Shown piece by piece: positions 46,961 to 58,651 of a DNA stretch of 64,000 nucleotides. Under the pieces are notes generated by a model that was given only the letters and a program-made list of their open reading frames with translations, had not been told where the DNA came from and did not search any database. Made by a program: the position numbers and the translations under genes. Each line of letters opens with the position of its first letter. The first letter of the stretch is position 1. Source of the stretch: Plantago ovata (taxonomy: Eukaryota > Streptophyta > Magnoliopsida > Lamiales > Plantaginaceae); contig CM051456.1 in assembly GCA_028274465.1 (NCBI GenBank), positions 5,209,545 through 5,273,544 on the forward strand. The letters are read 5' to 3'.

Positions 46961-48165
46961 CCAAAAGCCTGACTCAGTTACCACAGAGAACATTATCCTC
47001 GGAAAAACCCTTAATTAGTAATTAATCCGATAGTAGTAAAATAAGATGACTAAGTCCACTCCCTAAGTTCATCTTTCCAGATTTATGTGTGTGTTGCCGT
47101 GTTTCTGTACCTTCTTGACGAGCTCCAAGTCAAGTTCGGTCTCCTCAAGTCGCAAAATTAACACTGGGGTTGCATTAAGACATGAATTCTCCTTCCCCAT
47201 CCTTTCTAAGCGTCATGAATGCCAAATAAGTACATGCACCGGGGTCAAATCTCATTGCATGTTCATGTTTTAACTTTTAACAAAAAAGTACCGACTCCAA
47301 ATCCTACTACCTAATGGTTACTAACACCCATTCAACAGATATCTCCTAAATTCAAGTACGGGAATCCGAAACAAGTACCTTGCCAAAGAAAGCTGATTTA
47401 ACAATGAACATTTCCCCAAAGCAGGACCACAAGAGGGGATTCATCATGTTAACATTTTAATTTAAGATATGACAAACATTTCCCACACCTTGGTAGCCAT
47501 TCGACAGCGTCTGGGTTTGTTTGGGTTGAAATTGGCGATAAATTTGCCATTACAGATATCTGCCGCTGCTATCTTCTTTATGTAATTTCCAGATTCAAAT
47601 TGTTAGGGTTAATTTCTCAACTTTCGTCGTCTCACCAAAGCTTGATTCAAGCTGTTCGTCTAGCTAGTTTTGAGTGATTAAATGATTTTATAGGATTTCA
47701 GCAAATCCGAAACCACATGAAAACCAACATGCACTTTCTAGCAAGTACCATAAAAGTACAGATCAAGTAGATAAAAAAAAAATGAGTAGGTTCCTTGAAA
47801 TAAAGAACTTCATATCATCACAGGTATTTAATTTGCACCCAACTGGAAAGAAAATTATGGATTTAGGAACCAAGATTTGGCAGCAAATACAAATCCTGCA
47901 TCCAGAATCATATAAATGGCGAAGTGTAGAAAACAACTGAAGCTATTCTCCTTTGAAATGAAGCGCCCATGAAGCACAAAATAGCTCCAACCATATAACC
48001 GTAACTCAACAAGCAGAGCACATACGCCTTTCAGATCACATTGTCAAGACTCAAAACACTAGAAAAGAGTTACAAACACTTACCAGGTTTGAGAAAGTTC
48101 TTCAAACACCATCTTAATCCCAATGAATGCATTCGGCTACTTTAAAGGTCTGACTACATCTACTC
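46961..48165. other. Intergenic; includes the duplicated 3' flank of the first SINA-like gene
   Basis: From about 47700 the sequence (ccacatgaaaaccaacatgc onward) is closely repeated at about 55170-55617, 3' of the third SINA-like gene. It therefore belongs to the segmental duplication. No gene is seen between 46961 and 47700. Confidence 0.55.
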
Positions 48166-50183
48166 TCAAGTCCGAACAACTCCCCTACCTATGATGAGCT
48201 TCAGGCTGGTGCAGCCAGTTGAGTCAAAATATTTTGGAACAATGAGATATTTCCCCAAAGGAGCCTGCTGAATCAATTTTGGTCTCGGCTCCACAATGCC
48301 TCTAAAACAAATTGTGTTCTCTCCAGCTGTTGCGGAAAGTTCATATGTGAATTTGTTCTTTGATGAAGTATTTCCTATACAGACAAGTTCCAGTATTCTT
48401 CCATGAGGTTCAACAGAATGGTGGAGGACAAAAAGTGTTCTCTGGCTCCCTTCTCGAAGAAAGAGATCCTTTGGGTCCTTGCTGACCAAAACAAAGGTAG
48501 TGATGCCAAAACAGATTTCGCTTGAAGAGTTGTGATGTTTTTCAACAAAGTGAGTATACAAGCACTCCGATATGCCAGTGAAGTCACAGCCATCATGACG
48601 GCAAGAAAAAAGGGCATAATTACAGCTACTTTCGTGATCGCATTTTACATTGTGACTCATTTTCTCCATGCATCCTTGTTCCCAGTATTTGCATGAAACC
48701 TTCAGGGACTCTAGAAACCTTTCTGCCCACCTGCAACGAAGGCGTCCAGTTGGACAGGAGCAGCTTGGACATTTGTTACTTATCCTGCCACAGCATCTCA
48801 TACATGCTACATGTCCATTTTCACACTAGAGTAACATTGAGAGGAATAGATAATATCAGAAACAAGCGGTATGGCATTTTAAAGGATAAGTTCTTCACAA
48901 AGCATATATACCTCAAAAATGATTCACATGTAAGTTCTATTAAACGTAAGAAAACAGTATAAAAGAACATCTAGCACGTGATTGTCTTTCTAAAAAGAGA
49001 TCCGTGTAACTTATAAGGTAAATCCAATGGCCATACATACATAACAGAGAAAGTAACATACAGAAGCTCCAGAAATACAATGAAATTTGAGCAGGCGTTC
49101 CGGAGAGTGTCCATGCTTGAAAAAAGTTGGGGAACATCATGGAATTCACTATGACAAAGTACGCAGTATAATGCCAGGCAGATTGAATCAGTTGTCACTT
49201 ATCAGCTTGCTTATTCAAGTGATAACACCTCTAGGCTCTAAATGAACAGCCACCATAAACCTCGACCTCTTTTCGACGTTAGCAGGCAAAACCTTGAATA
49301 ACTCCAACAAGTTAAACCACTAACCAAGAAAGTAAAATCTGCTAAACAAATTGATTGTCCTGTTTTTGATCTAGCTACAACCTACAGCATAAGATTTCGA
49401 AGGTGTATAGCTAATGCTAGACATTGAAGTTTAGCAACTAAACACATATACATGTGAATGGCAAAATTTAGCAAAGAGGAACATGGAATTCATTATGATA
49501 TGCAGTATAATGGCAGGGAGATTGTATTAGTTGTCGCTTATCAGCTTGCCTATTCAAGAGAAAGCGCCTCTAGGCTCTAAATGAACAGCCACCATAAACC
49601 TCAACCTCTTTTCGACATTAGCAGGCAAAGAAACCAAATAGATATGTTGCCTTGAACCACTAACCAAAAAAAAAACACTACAAAACAAATTGATTGTGTC
49701 CTGTTTCTGATCTGGCTACAACATACAGCATCAGATTTCGAATGTGTATAGCTAATGCTAGATATTGAAGTTTAGCAACTAAACACGATATACTATACAT
49801 ATGAATGGCAAAATTGAGTAATCTAAGAATGAGGAATAGACCTGAAAGACCGGCGGTGAAAGAGGAGAAACGCAGATAGGGCAATCGAGCATATCAGGAT
49901 CATATAGGGTAACAGGCAAACCAGATCCAGTAATTGGAGAGGACTTTCCAGAAATTTGAACATCAGCGGCGGGTTGTTGTGCTGGCCGTGGCCGTGGTGA
50001 CTCTTCTTCGCTGGAAGTGGGGAAATCTGATTCCCAAATACTGCTCTCATCGGAAGAAGTCTCGTAGCTGTTGGAAGGTGATGATGAGCCAGTATATGAG
50101 CTCGTATTACTAACTCCACCAGACTGATTCGGTGATTGAGGATTACTGATTCCAGCAATAGGACTAGAAACCCTAGCCTCCAT
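48166..50183 (-). CDS. SINA-like RING E3 ubiquitin ligase, copy 1 (intact)
   Basis: Two exons, 49842-50183 and 48166-48825, join in phase (VFQ|CENGH) for 333 residues. The N-terminal 90 residues are a serine-rich, acidic low-complexity region beginning MEARVSSPIAGISNPQSPNQ. The RING reads LDCPICVSPLSPPVFQ then CENGHVACMRCCGRISNKCP then SCSCPTGRLRCR, with all zinc ligands. The SIAH zinc fingers follow (VSCKYWEQGCMEKM, then HESSC, then CRHDGCDFTG...H...H). The beta-sandwich substrate-binding domain continues to the end (TLFVLHHSVEPHGRILELVC, then NKFTYELSATAGENT). Such proteins ubiquitinate target proteins as dimers; Arabidopsis SINA-like members act in development and stress. The intron, about 1 kb, contains an internal tandem duplication. 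The leader carries a gaa repeat at 50219-50240. Confidence 0.93.
49130..49834 (-). repeat. Tandem duplication (about 350 bp unit) in the SINA-like copy 1 intron
   Basis: Unit 1 (about 49130-49478) and unit 2 (about 49479-49834) share in order ggaattca.tatga, gcagtataatg.cagg, aatgaacagccaccataaac, ttttcgac.ttagcaggcaa, and gctaatgctaga.attgaag. Unit 2 ends directly at the exon 1 splice donor. Copy 3 has related sequence once, in its intron at about 56750-57139. Confidence 0.8.
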
Positions 50184-50719
50184 TTTTGTTAATTGCTACA
50201 AGGCTGGGGTGAAGATTAGAGGAAGAAGAAGAAGAAGAGGAACAAAATTGTTTTCCTATCGCCAATCTGTTTTCCCGCTCGACAGGGCCGGAAAAAATCT
50301 TTATTTGAAGAGAAAAAAAATTCGAATTGGACTGAATTGAGAATTTTTCAAACAAATCAAAGAGAAAGCCTTACTTTTCCACCCATCTTATCTTATTTTA
50401 TTTTATTCGTCTGTTTAAATATTTATAATTTTTTTAATAAAAAAATACTAATTAAAATTGAACTGTGTTGACAATTTTTCAAACAGATTAAATAAGGTTT
50501 TGTTTCTCCGTTCAAACAAATCAAATAAGGTTTTGAATAGTTGATAGCCTCCACGGTTGCTTCATTTATATTACTTGCTCCGCGATTTTGAATAAAAGGC
50601 ATGTTTAGAAAGACCATCTAATTATCCATAAAGGATCAAGTGAAACCCTTTGGTTTCTGGCAGACCAAACATATTGGATATGGAGACATGTCTACAAAGA
50701 AAGCAGCCCAAAAACAACG

Positions 50720-51010
50720 AACAATTTACGACGGAATTTTATTCCGTAGTAAAAAAGAAAAATTACGATGGAATTTTTGACGGAAAACCAACAAAAGTTG
50801 ACCTCGCTCTCTTTCCGTCATACATTCCGTCGTAGTATATCTCGACGGAATTGTAACGTCGTAAAGTCTGTCGAAAAAATTTACGACGAAAATTATTGAC
50901 GATTTGTTGAGGGATAATATAATAAGAAAATAAAAAATAAAATAAAGAAAATAAAGTACGACGGAATTATAGTCCGTCGTAACTTAGCGACGGATTTGTT
51001 GACGGAGCCG
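50720..51010. mobile_element. Cluster of acgacggaatt/ttccgtcgt motifs (possible CACTA-type subterminal region)
   Basis: Within 290 bases, at least nine short motifs of the type acgacggaat, attccgtcgta or gacggaa occur in both orientations. Dense short subterminal repeats of this kind characterise En/Spm (CACTA) elements. I see neither a CACTA terminus nor a transposase, so this is a remnant at most. Confidence 0.45.
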
Positions 51011-51884
51011 TGTTGTAACCCAAGGAACACTCAGTTGTACGCAGGAGACACACAGTTAAGACTCTTACACACAGTTAAGACTCTTGTCGAAAAAAAAAAA
51101 AAAAAAGAAAAAAGAAAAAAAAAGTTGTGATAAGAAACACTCAGTTGTACGCGTTCTTGCTCCGGTTAAACTATCTTCTTCGGACTATTTGTCTAACCCA
51201 AGGATAGTTGTAATGTCATAAAGTTCTTTATAGCGTTGTAAAGTTTGCTTATTGCGTGGTTTTATAATGTTGCTTACCAATGATTCGTGTTTAAACTTTA
51301 AAACATGATTGATGTGGAATCTAAATGATCAACTGCTAATAGATACCTTTTGCGGGCAACCCTATTGTTAGTACCGTAGTAGCATCTAACCTAGCAAATG
51401 TGGTATCAGGGGCAGGGTCGATCAAATTGTCCGCATATACATCAATCGATCTACAATCTAGTACAACTCTAATTAACTACTTCTATAATAAAAATAAATC
51501 CAATCCAATTCAAATTTAATAATTTATTACAATTCAGATATATACAAAGCAAACATGCAATCTTTGATGATTAGTACCTATATGTTCGTCCTTAGGATCA
51601 CATTTAACATCGGATATGAATATTATCCATGAACCCAAGCCCAAGTGTACAAATTCGGCATAATAATTTATATATGTATACTTGCTAAATTTATAATTTT
51701 CTTTTTTTTCGATTAATAAATATACTTTGCTAATGGTATATATTAACTTTATTTATAGCTTACTTGTAGAAACAAAATGAATTTGCAAGTTTTGTTTCCT
51801 TGCAATGAGTTAGCAAGCAGGTTTAATTTTGTCTCTACGTACGCTGGTCTATTCTTCCAGTACAATTTTCTTTTTACACAACTT

Positions 51885-52026
51885 TGTGATGGATCAGCTA
51901 GAGGTAATCCAGGTAGAGCTGATGTAGGAGTTATTATTAGGAATTTTCCAGGACAATTGGTTAGGACAGCTTCATATTTTCTGGGCATAATTGATATTCA
52001 ATCTCTATGGATTTCAGACCCCTCGT
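51885..52026 (+). pseudogene. Fragment of a LINE-type RNase H domain
   Basis: An open frame contains CDGSARGNPGRADVGVIIRN followed by FPGQLVRTASYFLG. This is the first catalytic block (the D of the DGS motif) of the RNase H domain found at the end of plant L1-type retrotransposons. No reverse transcriptase adjoins it, so it is an isolated relic. Confidence 0.65.
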
Positions 52027-52667
52027 AGCTTCTTTAATTTTGTTGTTAGATCAGGATCTTTGTAGACTAATTAATACACCATCGTTTCGACTAATATTCT
52101 TTGTAGACTAATACACCATCGTTTCGACTAATATTTCATCGCAAGTTTGTATATACTTCGGATAAGATGTAAATAATATAACTATCGTTTTGGTTTAAAG
52201 AAAAACTTTATAACTATAATAAAAATAAAAAAAAAAAAAGAATTATGTCAAAAACACTAATGATGAACAAATTACATTTTCACAAGATACAGTTTCTTTT
52301 TTCTTTTCTTAATTTTTTTTTTAAAAGACGGTTCAATCTTATTAATAAAACTCTTGCCATTTTAAATAAACTCTCGCACTTGTATTGGTTCATAATTCAT
52401 ATGCAGCTTTAAATAAGAAAGAGTAAATAACAAAGCCAAAGCTAAATTATGTGTCCAAAACTCCAAATTGAGAACAAATTTGTCCGAACAATATTTAAGA
52501 CATTAAACTGATTAAAGTAGTAGAGAAAAGAGAGCACGCCTTTCAGATCTCTCAATTACAAAAGCACAACAAAAGGACTTAATTATGAACAGTCCAAAAC
52601 CCAAAATGTTCTTGCAAACAATTAACATCTTAATCTCATTTAGTGCACTCAGCTGCCCGGGGAGTAT

Positions 52668-54505
52668 CTAGTCTTGAGTCAGATCAACACCCTCCCAAAT
52701 CTGAATGGTGATTTTCAACTCAGTGCGCCCGGTGCTATGACCTGCAAAATATTTTGGAACAAAGAGGTAATTCTCCAGAGGAGACTGCGGGATCAATTTT
52801 GGTGTCGGCTCCACACGTCTTCTGAAACTGACAACAGTGGTCTGATCTGCAAGTGTTGCTGAAAGTTCATACGTGAAATTGCTATTTGATGAAGTGGGTG
52901 CTATCCAGACAACTTTCACCAAACTTCCATGAGGTTCAGCAGAATGGTTGAGGACAAAAAGTGCTCCCTGGCCCTCTTCTCGAAGAAATACATTCTTCTG
53001 GTTCTGGTGATTGTCCAACCAAACAAACATGGGGGTGCCTAACCGGATTACTCTCGAAGAGTTCTGATGTGTTTCAGCCAAGTGAAAAGACAACCACTCA
53101 GACATACCAATGTAGTCACAACCATCATGAGGGCACGGACAAGGGGCATACTTGCAGCTATTCTCGTGATGAAGTTTCATGTGGTAAGGCATTTTTTCGG
53201 TGCACCCATGTTCCACATATTTGCAAGAAAGCATCAAGGAGTCTAGCAACCTTTCTAACAACCTGCAACGGAGAAGTCCAATTGGGCAGGAGCAACTTGG
53301 ACATGTGTTGTGCATCCTGCTACAGCATTGCAAACACACTACATGGCCATCCTCACACTAGAGTAAAACCAAGAAAAATGGATCATATCAGATAGATTCA
53401 ATATTATATATTTTCATGATCATTGAAAAAACAACATGCTCAAGTTGTTTCATAAACAAGTCTATTAATTAACACTATAGTCAGTAAAAAGAATCCCATC
53501 AGAAGACATTAGAATCAAACCCTTACACAACTACTATACACAAGATCATCTAGCAAGAAATTGTCTTCTCAAAACGACATCCATATAAGATAATTGTATC
53601 ACATCTACATCTGCATATGAATAAGCCTAGAGGACAATGCATGCATTGCATTTGAAAAATTGTAGATGAGCAAGAGTTCAGTAGGGTAGGGAACATGTAA
53701 TCGATCACTATGATCAAGTCTGCAGAATAATAATGAACAAGAAATCACGAAAGCAGAAAATTGGTAACAATTACATCCATGCCCTGATTCTGACAGACAG
53801 TATACTATTTCTGAAGGTGTTGCTAAATAGAAATGTAGCTGGGAATTAAGTTGGTCAATATTAATTGACATTCGACCAGGAACCATTTAATTAGTTCCTG
53901 TTTTGAAAAGCTAAATAAGCTGATCTTAAAAGGCTGAAAAATAGCCGAAATCTAAATTTGCAAACACCCGAATGACTCTTTCTGCTAGCTGATTAATAAA
54001 AAAAGAAAAAGAAACTAATCTGATAATAACAAGGTCACATTTGCAGTACAACAGGGCTAAGGCTAGTGAGTATCAGCAGCAAGAATTATAGCAAGAACCT
54101 AACAAAACACAATCCAAGCGAAATGTTAGAATTTCAAGAATGTATCAATGGGAAGAGGGATCGAGATAGATACCTGAAAGACAGGCGGGGCAAGAGGAGC
54201 AAGACAGGCGGGGCAAGAGGAGCAAGACAGATGGGGCAATCGAGCAGATCCAGATCGTTGAGGCTCAATTCCATAGGAAGAGTTCCTGTTCCTCCATTTC
54301 CAGAAACCTGATGATGAGTAGTAGGTGGTGTTTGTTCTTGTTCTCCTCCTGTAGAGTCCAAGGGTCTGCTACGTGCAGTAAGTGGCCCATAGATATCATA
54401 ATCCAGATCCGCCATTTCTTGTATGAATCGTCGTTCATCATCATCAGTTTCATCATCAACCCAAACCCTAGCCGCCATTTCTAGTCTTCTGAGTCGTGGG
54501 TCCAT
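52668..54505 (-). pseudogene. SINA-like RING E3 ligase, copy 2, frameshifted in the RING
   Basis: Exon 1 is 54174-54505 and exon 2 is 52668-53357. Exon 1 begins MDPRLRRLEMAARVWVDDET; MAARVW at 54478 is an alternative start. It reaches LDCPICLAPLAPPV and then a perfect 23-base tandem duplication (54181-54203 and 54204-54226). The duplication leaves exon 1 two bases out of step with exon 2. The usual splice then reaches a stop codon within seven codons of exon 2. Without the extra copy the join is in phase, as in copy 1. Exon 2 itself is intact: CEDGHVVCLQCCSRMHNTCP, SCSCPIGLLRCR, SIAH fingers (LSCKYVEHGCTEKM, CPHDGCDYIG) and the beta domain to its stop. A weak donor within the duplication (CCT|GTCTTG) would restore phase, at the cost of the VFQ residues. 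Confidence 0.85.
54181..54226. repeat. Perfect 23-bp tandem duplication
   Basis: Two identical copies of 23 bases, acaggcggggcaagaggagc plus aag, lie side by side in the RING-coding end of SINA-like copy 2, a few bases from the exon 1 splice donor. Confidence 0.97.
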
Positions 54506-55617
54506 TGATTGAATGATGATGATATCTAAATGCTATACCATTCGCTATTTATATTTCACTGAGTAGACTGTACGTAGTGTGTGTGATGATAGAAATTGTC
54601 AATAAACTCTAACTTGCTAAATACAGTAGGTTGGTTGAATGTAATAGCATGATAGATTTTTTTTTTCTAGTCTTCACTCTTGTTAAGTGACTCTTGCTAA
54701 ATAGGTTGAAAGTAATAGCATGAAATTATTAGAAACGGATTTTTTCGTCTGAATTGAACAAAAGGGAATGAAAGCTGAATAGAACCGAGACTCGATGATC
54801 AAATAGGTGAATGTCTGAATGAAGATGAATAGATTGGAATAGAGGATCATGAATGGGAGGAGACTCGATGTGAAACGGAGTTGAATGATAGAATTGGTAT
54901 TGCTTGCTCGACTAAGGAAAGAACGTATAAAGAAAGACTAATTGCAAATCTGGGATTAGGTCCCAATAATTATAAAAGAGCAGCATGCCTAATTAATTAG
55001 GTTTGGAGTATATATATTTTTATATGTCAAAATGGAGTCTGTAAAAAGAAGTTTTTGGGATTGGAGTATGAATAATAATTAAAAAGAAAAAAGAAAAAAA
55101 AAATGGAATTGACACACAGGTTTAACCCATGACATCATTGCTTCTCATTCTTCTGAATCTTCTTGCAGCCACATGAAAACCAACATGCACTTTCTACCTA
55201 GCAAGTACCATGATAAAACAATGAGTGCGTTCCCTGCAATAAATGAACCTCATTTCATCACAGCACAGGTATTTAATTTGCACCCAACTATAGAAAGAAA
55301 ATTTTGGATTAAGAACCCAGATTTGGCAGCAAATACAAAATCCTGCATCCAGATACCAGAATCATAAATGGCAAAGTGTAGAAAACTACTGAAGCTATTC
55401 TGCTTTGAAAAACAGCGTGTCCATAAAGCACAAATCACTTCGACCATATAACCGTATCGCAACAAGCATAGCAAGCTGCACATACACCTTTCAGATCACA
55501 ATGTCAAAACACTAGAAAAGAGTTGTAAAGTGTTAAAAGTTAAAAACAGGTTTGGAAAGGTTCTTCAAACACCATCTTAATTTCAATGAATGCATTCGGC
55601 TACATCTACTCTCAAGT
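54506..55617. other. Intergenic region; start of segmental duplication near 55160
   Basis: From about 54600 to 55150 the sequence is AT-rich and non-coding. From about 55165 it parallels 47700-48165 (3' flank of SINA-like copy 1). Confidence 0.5.
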
Positions 55618-57376
55618 TTAAACAACTCCCCTACGTATGGTGAGCTTTAATCTGGTGAGCCCAGATGAGACAAAACTTTTTGGAACCATGAGATATGTCC
55701 CCACACGAGGCTGCTGAATGAATTTTGGTGTCTGCTCCACAATAATGCCATTAAAAGTGACTGTGTTATCTCCAGCTGTTGCGGTAAGTTCATATGAGAA
55801 TTTGTTCTTTGATGAAGTATTTCCTATACAGACAAGTTTCAGTAATCTTCCACGAGGTCTGACAGAATGGTCAAGGACAAAAAGTGTTCTCTCGCTCCTT
55901 TTTCGAAGAAAGACATTCTTCGGGTGCTTGCCGACCCAAAAAGAGATGGTGGTGCCAAAACGGATTTTTCTTGAAGTCTTGCGATGTTTTTCAGCAAAGT
56001 GAGTATACAAGCACTCCGATGTGCCAATGAAGTCACAACCATGATGAGGGCAAGAAAGAAAAGGGTCATAAGCACAGCTACGTTCGTGATCGCATTTTAC
56101 ACTGTGACTCATTTTCTCCATGCATCCTTGTTCCCAGTATTTGCATGAAACCTTCAGAGACTCTAGAAACCTTTCTGCCCACCTGCAACGGACGTGTCCG
56201 GTCGGGCACTTGCAGCTTGGACATTTATTACTCATCCTGCCACAGCAACTCTGACATGCTACATGTCCATTTTCACACTAGAGTAAAATTGAGAAAAATA
56301 GGTCATATCAGAAACAGCCAATATTGTATCCTGAAGGATAAGTTCTTTACAAAACATATACTATACCTCAAAATGATTCACAAGTGAGTTCTATTAATTG
56401 TAAGAAAACGGTTCAAAAAGCTTTTCAAGGAAAGACATAAGAACCACCCACTTAAAAAAGAACATCTATCACGTGATTGTATTTCCAAAACGAGATCCAT
56501 ATAACTTATAGGGTAACCCCAACGGCCATACGTACAGAACAGAACAGACACAAAGTAAAAGGTCGCATAGAAAACGATTCAAAAAGCTTAAGAACCACAC
56601 ACTTATAAAAGGACATCTAGCACGTGATTGTCTTTCCAAAACGAGACGCATATAAGTTATAAGGTAAACCCAACGGCCATACTTACATAACAGACACATG
56701 AGTAAAAAAGACGGGTCGCATACACAGAAGCTCCAGAAATACAGTTAGGGGAACATGGAATTCATTATGATAAAGTATGCAGTATAATGGCAGGCAGATT
56801 GTATTAGTTGTCACTTATCAGATTGCGTATTCAAGAGAAAGCACCTCTAGGCTCTAAATGAACAGCCACCATAAACCTCAACCTCTTTTCGAAATTAGCA
56901 GGCATACAAACCAAATAGATATGTTGCCTTGAATAACTCCAACAAGGTAAACTACTAACCAATTAAGAAAAATCTGCTAAACAAGTTGATTGTCCTGTTT
57001 CTGATCTGGCTACAACCTACAGCATAGAATGTGTATAGTATAGCTAATGCTAGATATTGAAGTTTAGCAACTAAAAACATATAGATATGTATGGCAAAAT
57101 TGAGTAATCTAAGAATGAGGAAAGGAAAGAGGAATAGACCTGAAAGACCGGCGGGGAAAGAGGAGAAACGCAGATAGGGCAATCTAGCATATCCGGATCA
57201 TATATAACAGGCAAACTGGTTGCATGAGCGGAATTTCCAGAAATTTGAACATCAGCGGCTGGTCCTGGTCGTGGTGGTTCTTCTTCTTCACCGGAACTGC
57301 TCTCATAGGAAGAACAAGAGTAGGTGCCAGATGAGCCGGTATATGTGCCAGAGCTAGATGTGTGCCCAGACTGATC
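55618..57376 (-). pseudogene. SINA-like RING E3 ligase, copy 3, 5'-truncated
   Basis: Exon 2 (55618-56277) is complete: CENGHVACQSCCGRMSNKCP, then SCKCPTGHVRCRWAERFLES, SIAH fingers and a beta domain with NKFSYELTATAGDNTVTFNG. Exon 1 is recognisable at 57140-57376. It encodes SDQSGHTSSSGTYTGSSGTY, then EEEEPPRPGPAADVQISGNS, then MLDCPICVSPLSPPVFQ. To the right of 57376 the similarity to copies 1 and 4 stops abruptly, and in-frame sequence reaches a stop without an ATG. The first 19 or so residues and the original promoter are missing. Translation could begin only at the methionine just before the RING, or the exon could be skipped in favour of the upstream copy 4 exon. RING and SIAH zinc ligands are intact. 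It is very close to copy 1 over its whole length. Confidence 0.85.
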
Positions 57377-57796
57377 AGAATTAAATTTTCGACGTTTTTA
57401 TGTTAAAACAAAAAGAAAATAAAACCCAATAACCAAAAATGATCACAACTAATTATTTCCACTTTCATCTTTACTTAATTAATTTGGTTATTTGTAGGAA
57501 AAAAAAAAAAAGCTTAGTATTTGTACTCAATTCTATTAATTTATATTTCTTGAGGATTTTAACGAACCATTTAAAACATATGTATGAGATATACACGCGG
57601 GTACCAGATGCATTATTTGCTAGTGTGTGTATGCGAGGGCGCGAAAATGATATAATCTTTTTGTAAATAAAATTGTAAAATTTGAGAGCTTCACCAACTT
57701 TGGGTTATATGCATCATGCATTGCCTCGGATGTAAGAACTATAAGTACTTAAGATTTAACATAAATACGGAAGCATTCAGAGTTTACTAAAATCAG

Positions 57797-58651
57797 TCAG
57801 ATTTGCTCTGACAGGATAGAATGAGCTCTGGCTGGATCACCAAGCATAAAAGAACATCTAGCATGTGATTGTCTTTCCAGAAGGAGATCCATATAACTTA
57901 TAAGGTAAAACCAACAGCCATACGTACAGAGCAGACACAGAGTAAAAAAGACTGGTCGCATATACAGAAGCTCCAGAAATACAGTTTGGGGAACATGGAA
58001 TTCATTATGGTAAAGTATGCAGTATAATGGCAGGCAGATTGTATTAGTTGTCACTTGTCAGCTAGGCTCTAAATGAACAGCCACCATAAACCTCAACCAC
58101 ATTTCGACATTAGCAGGCAAAGAAACCAAATAGATATGTTGCCTTGAATAAATCCAACAAGTTAAACCACTAACTAACAATTAAGATAAAAATCTGGTAA
58201 ACAAGTTGATAGTCCTGTTTCTGATCTGGCTACAAGTCTACAGCATAGAAGGTGTATATCTAATGACAAAATTAAAGTAATCTAAGAGTAAGGAAAGGAA
58301 AGAGGAATAGACCTGAGAGACCGGAGAGGAAAGAGGAGAAACGCAGATAGAGGAATCTAGCATATCCGGATCAGATATAACACGCAAACCGGTTGCATTA
58401 ATTGGAGCGGAATTTCCAGAAATTTGAACATCAGCGGCTGGTCCTGGTTGTGGTGGTGATTCTTCTTCTTCTTCTTCGCCGGAACTGCTATCAGAACCGG
58501 AGTAGATGCCAGCAAATGATTCTCCGTCGCCGGAACTGCCCTCAGAAAATGATGAGCCGATATATGTGCCGGAGCTAGACGTGTTCCCAGACTGATCCGG
58601 TGACAGAGGATTACTGGCGCCGTCTATAGGACTAGAAACCCTAGCCGCCAT
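57797..58651 (-). pseudogene. SINA-like copy 4: orphan first exon and part of its intron
   Basis: Exon 1 (58313-58651) encodes 113 residues from MAARVSSPIDGASNPLSPDQ to DMLDSSICVSPLSSPVSQ, with the splice donor still in place (CAG|gtctat). The first RING cysteine is lost (LDCPIC became LDSSIC), and VFQ became VSQ. The intron-like sequence that follows (about 57797-58312) parallels part of the copy 3 intron and stops at about 57790, so there is no second exon of its own. If transcribed, it could splice onto exon 2 of copy 3 at 56277, and the phase would match. That product would lack a working first zinc site. Confidence 0.75.

Larger units (their letters stand above)
50184..52667. other. Intergenic region with transposon remnants
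   Basis: The SINA copy 1 promoter probably lies at 50184-50400. Beyond it are the acgacgga-rich cluster at 50720-51010 and an RNase H-like remnant at 51885-52026. The sequence cactcagttgtacgc occurs at about 51028 and again near 51149. No intact gene is seen. Confidence 0.5.
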
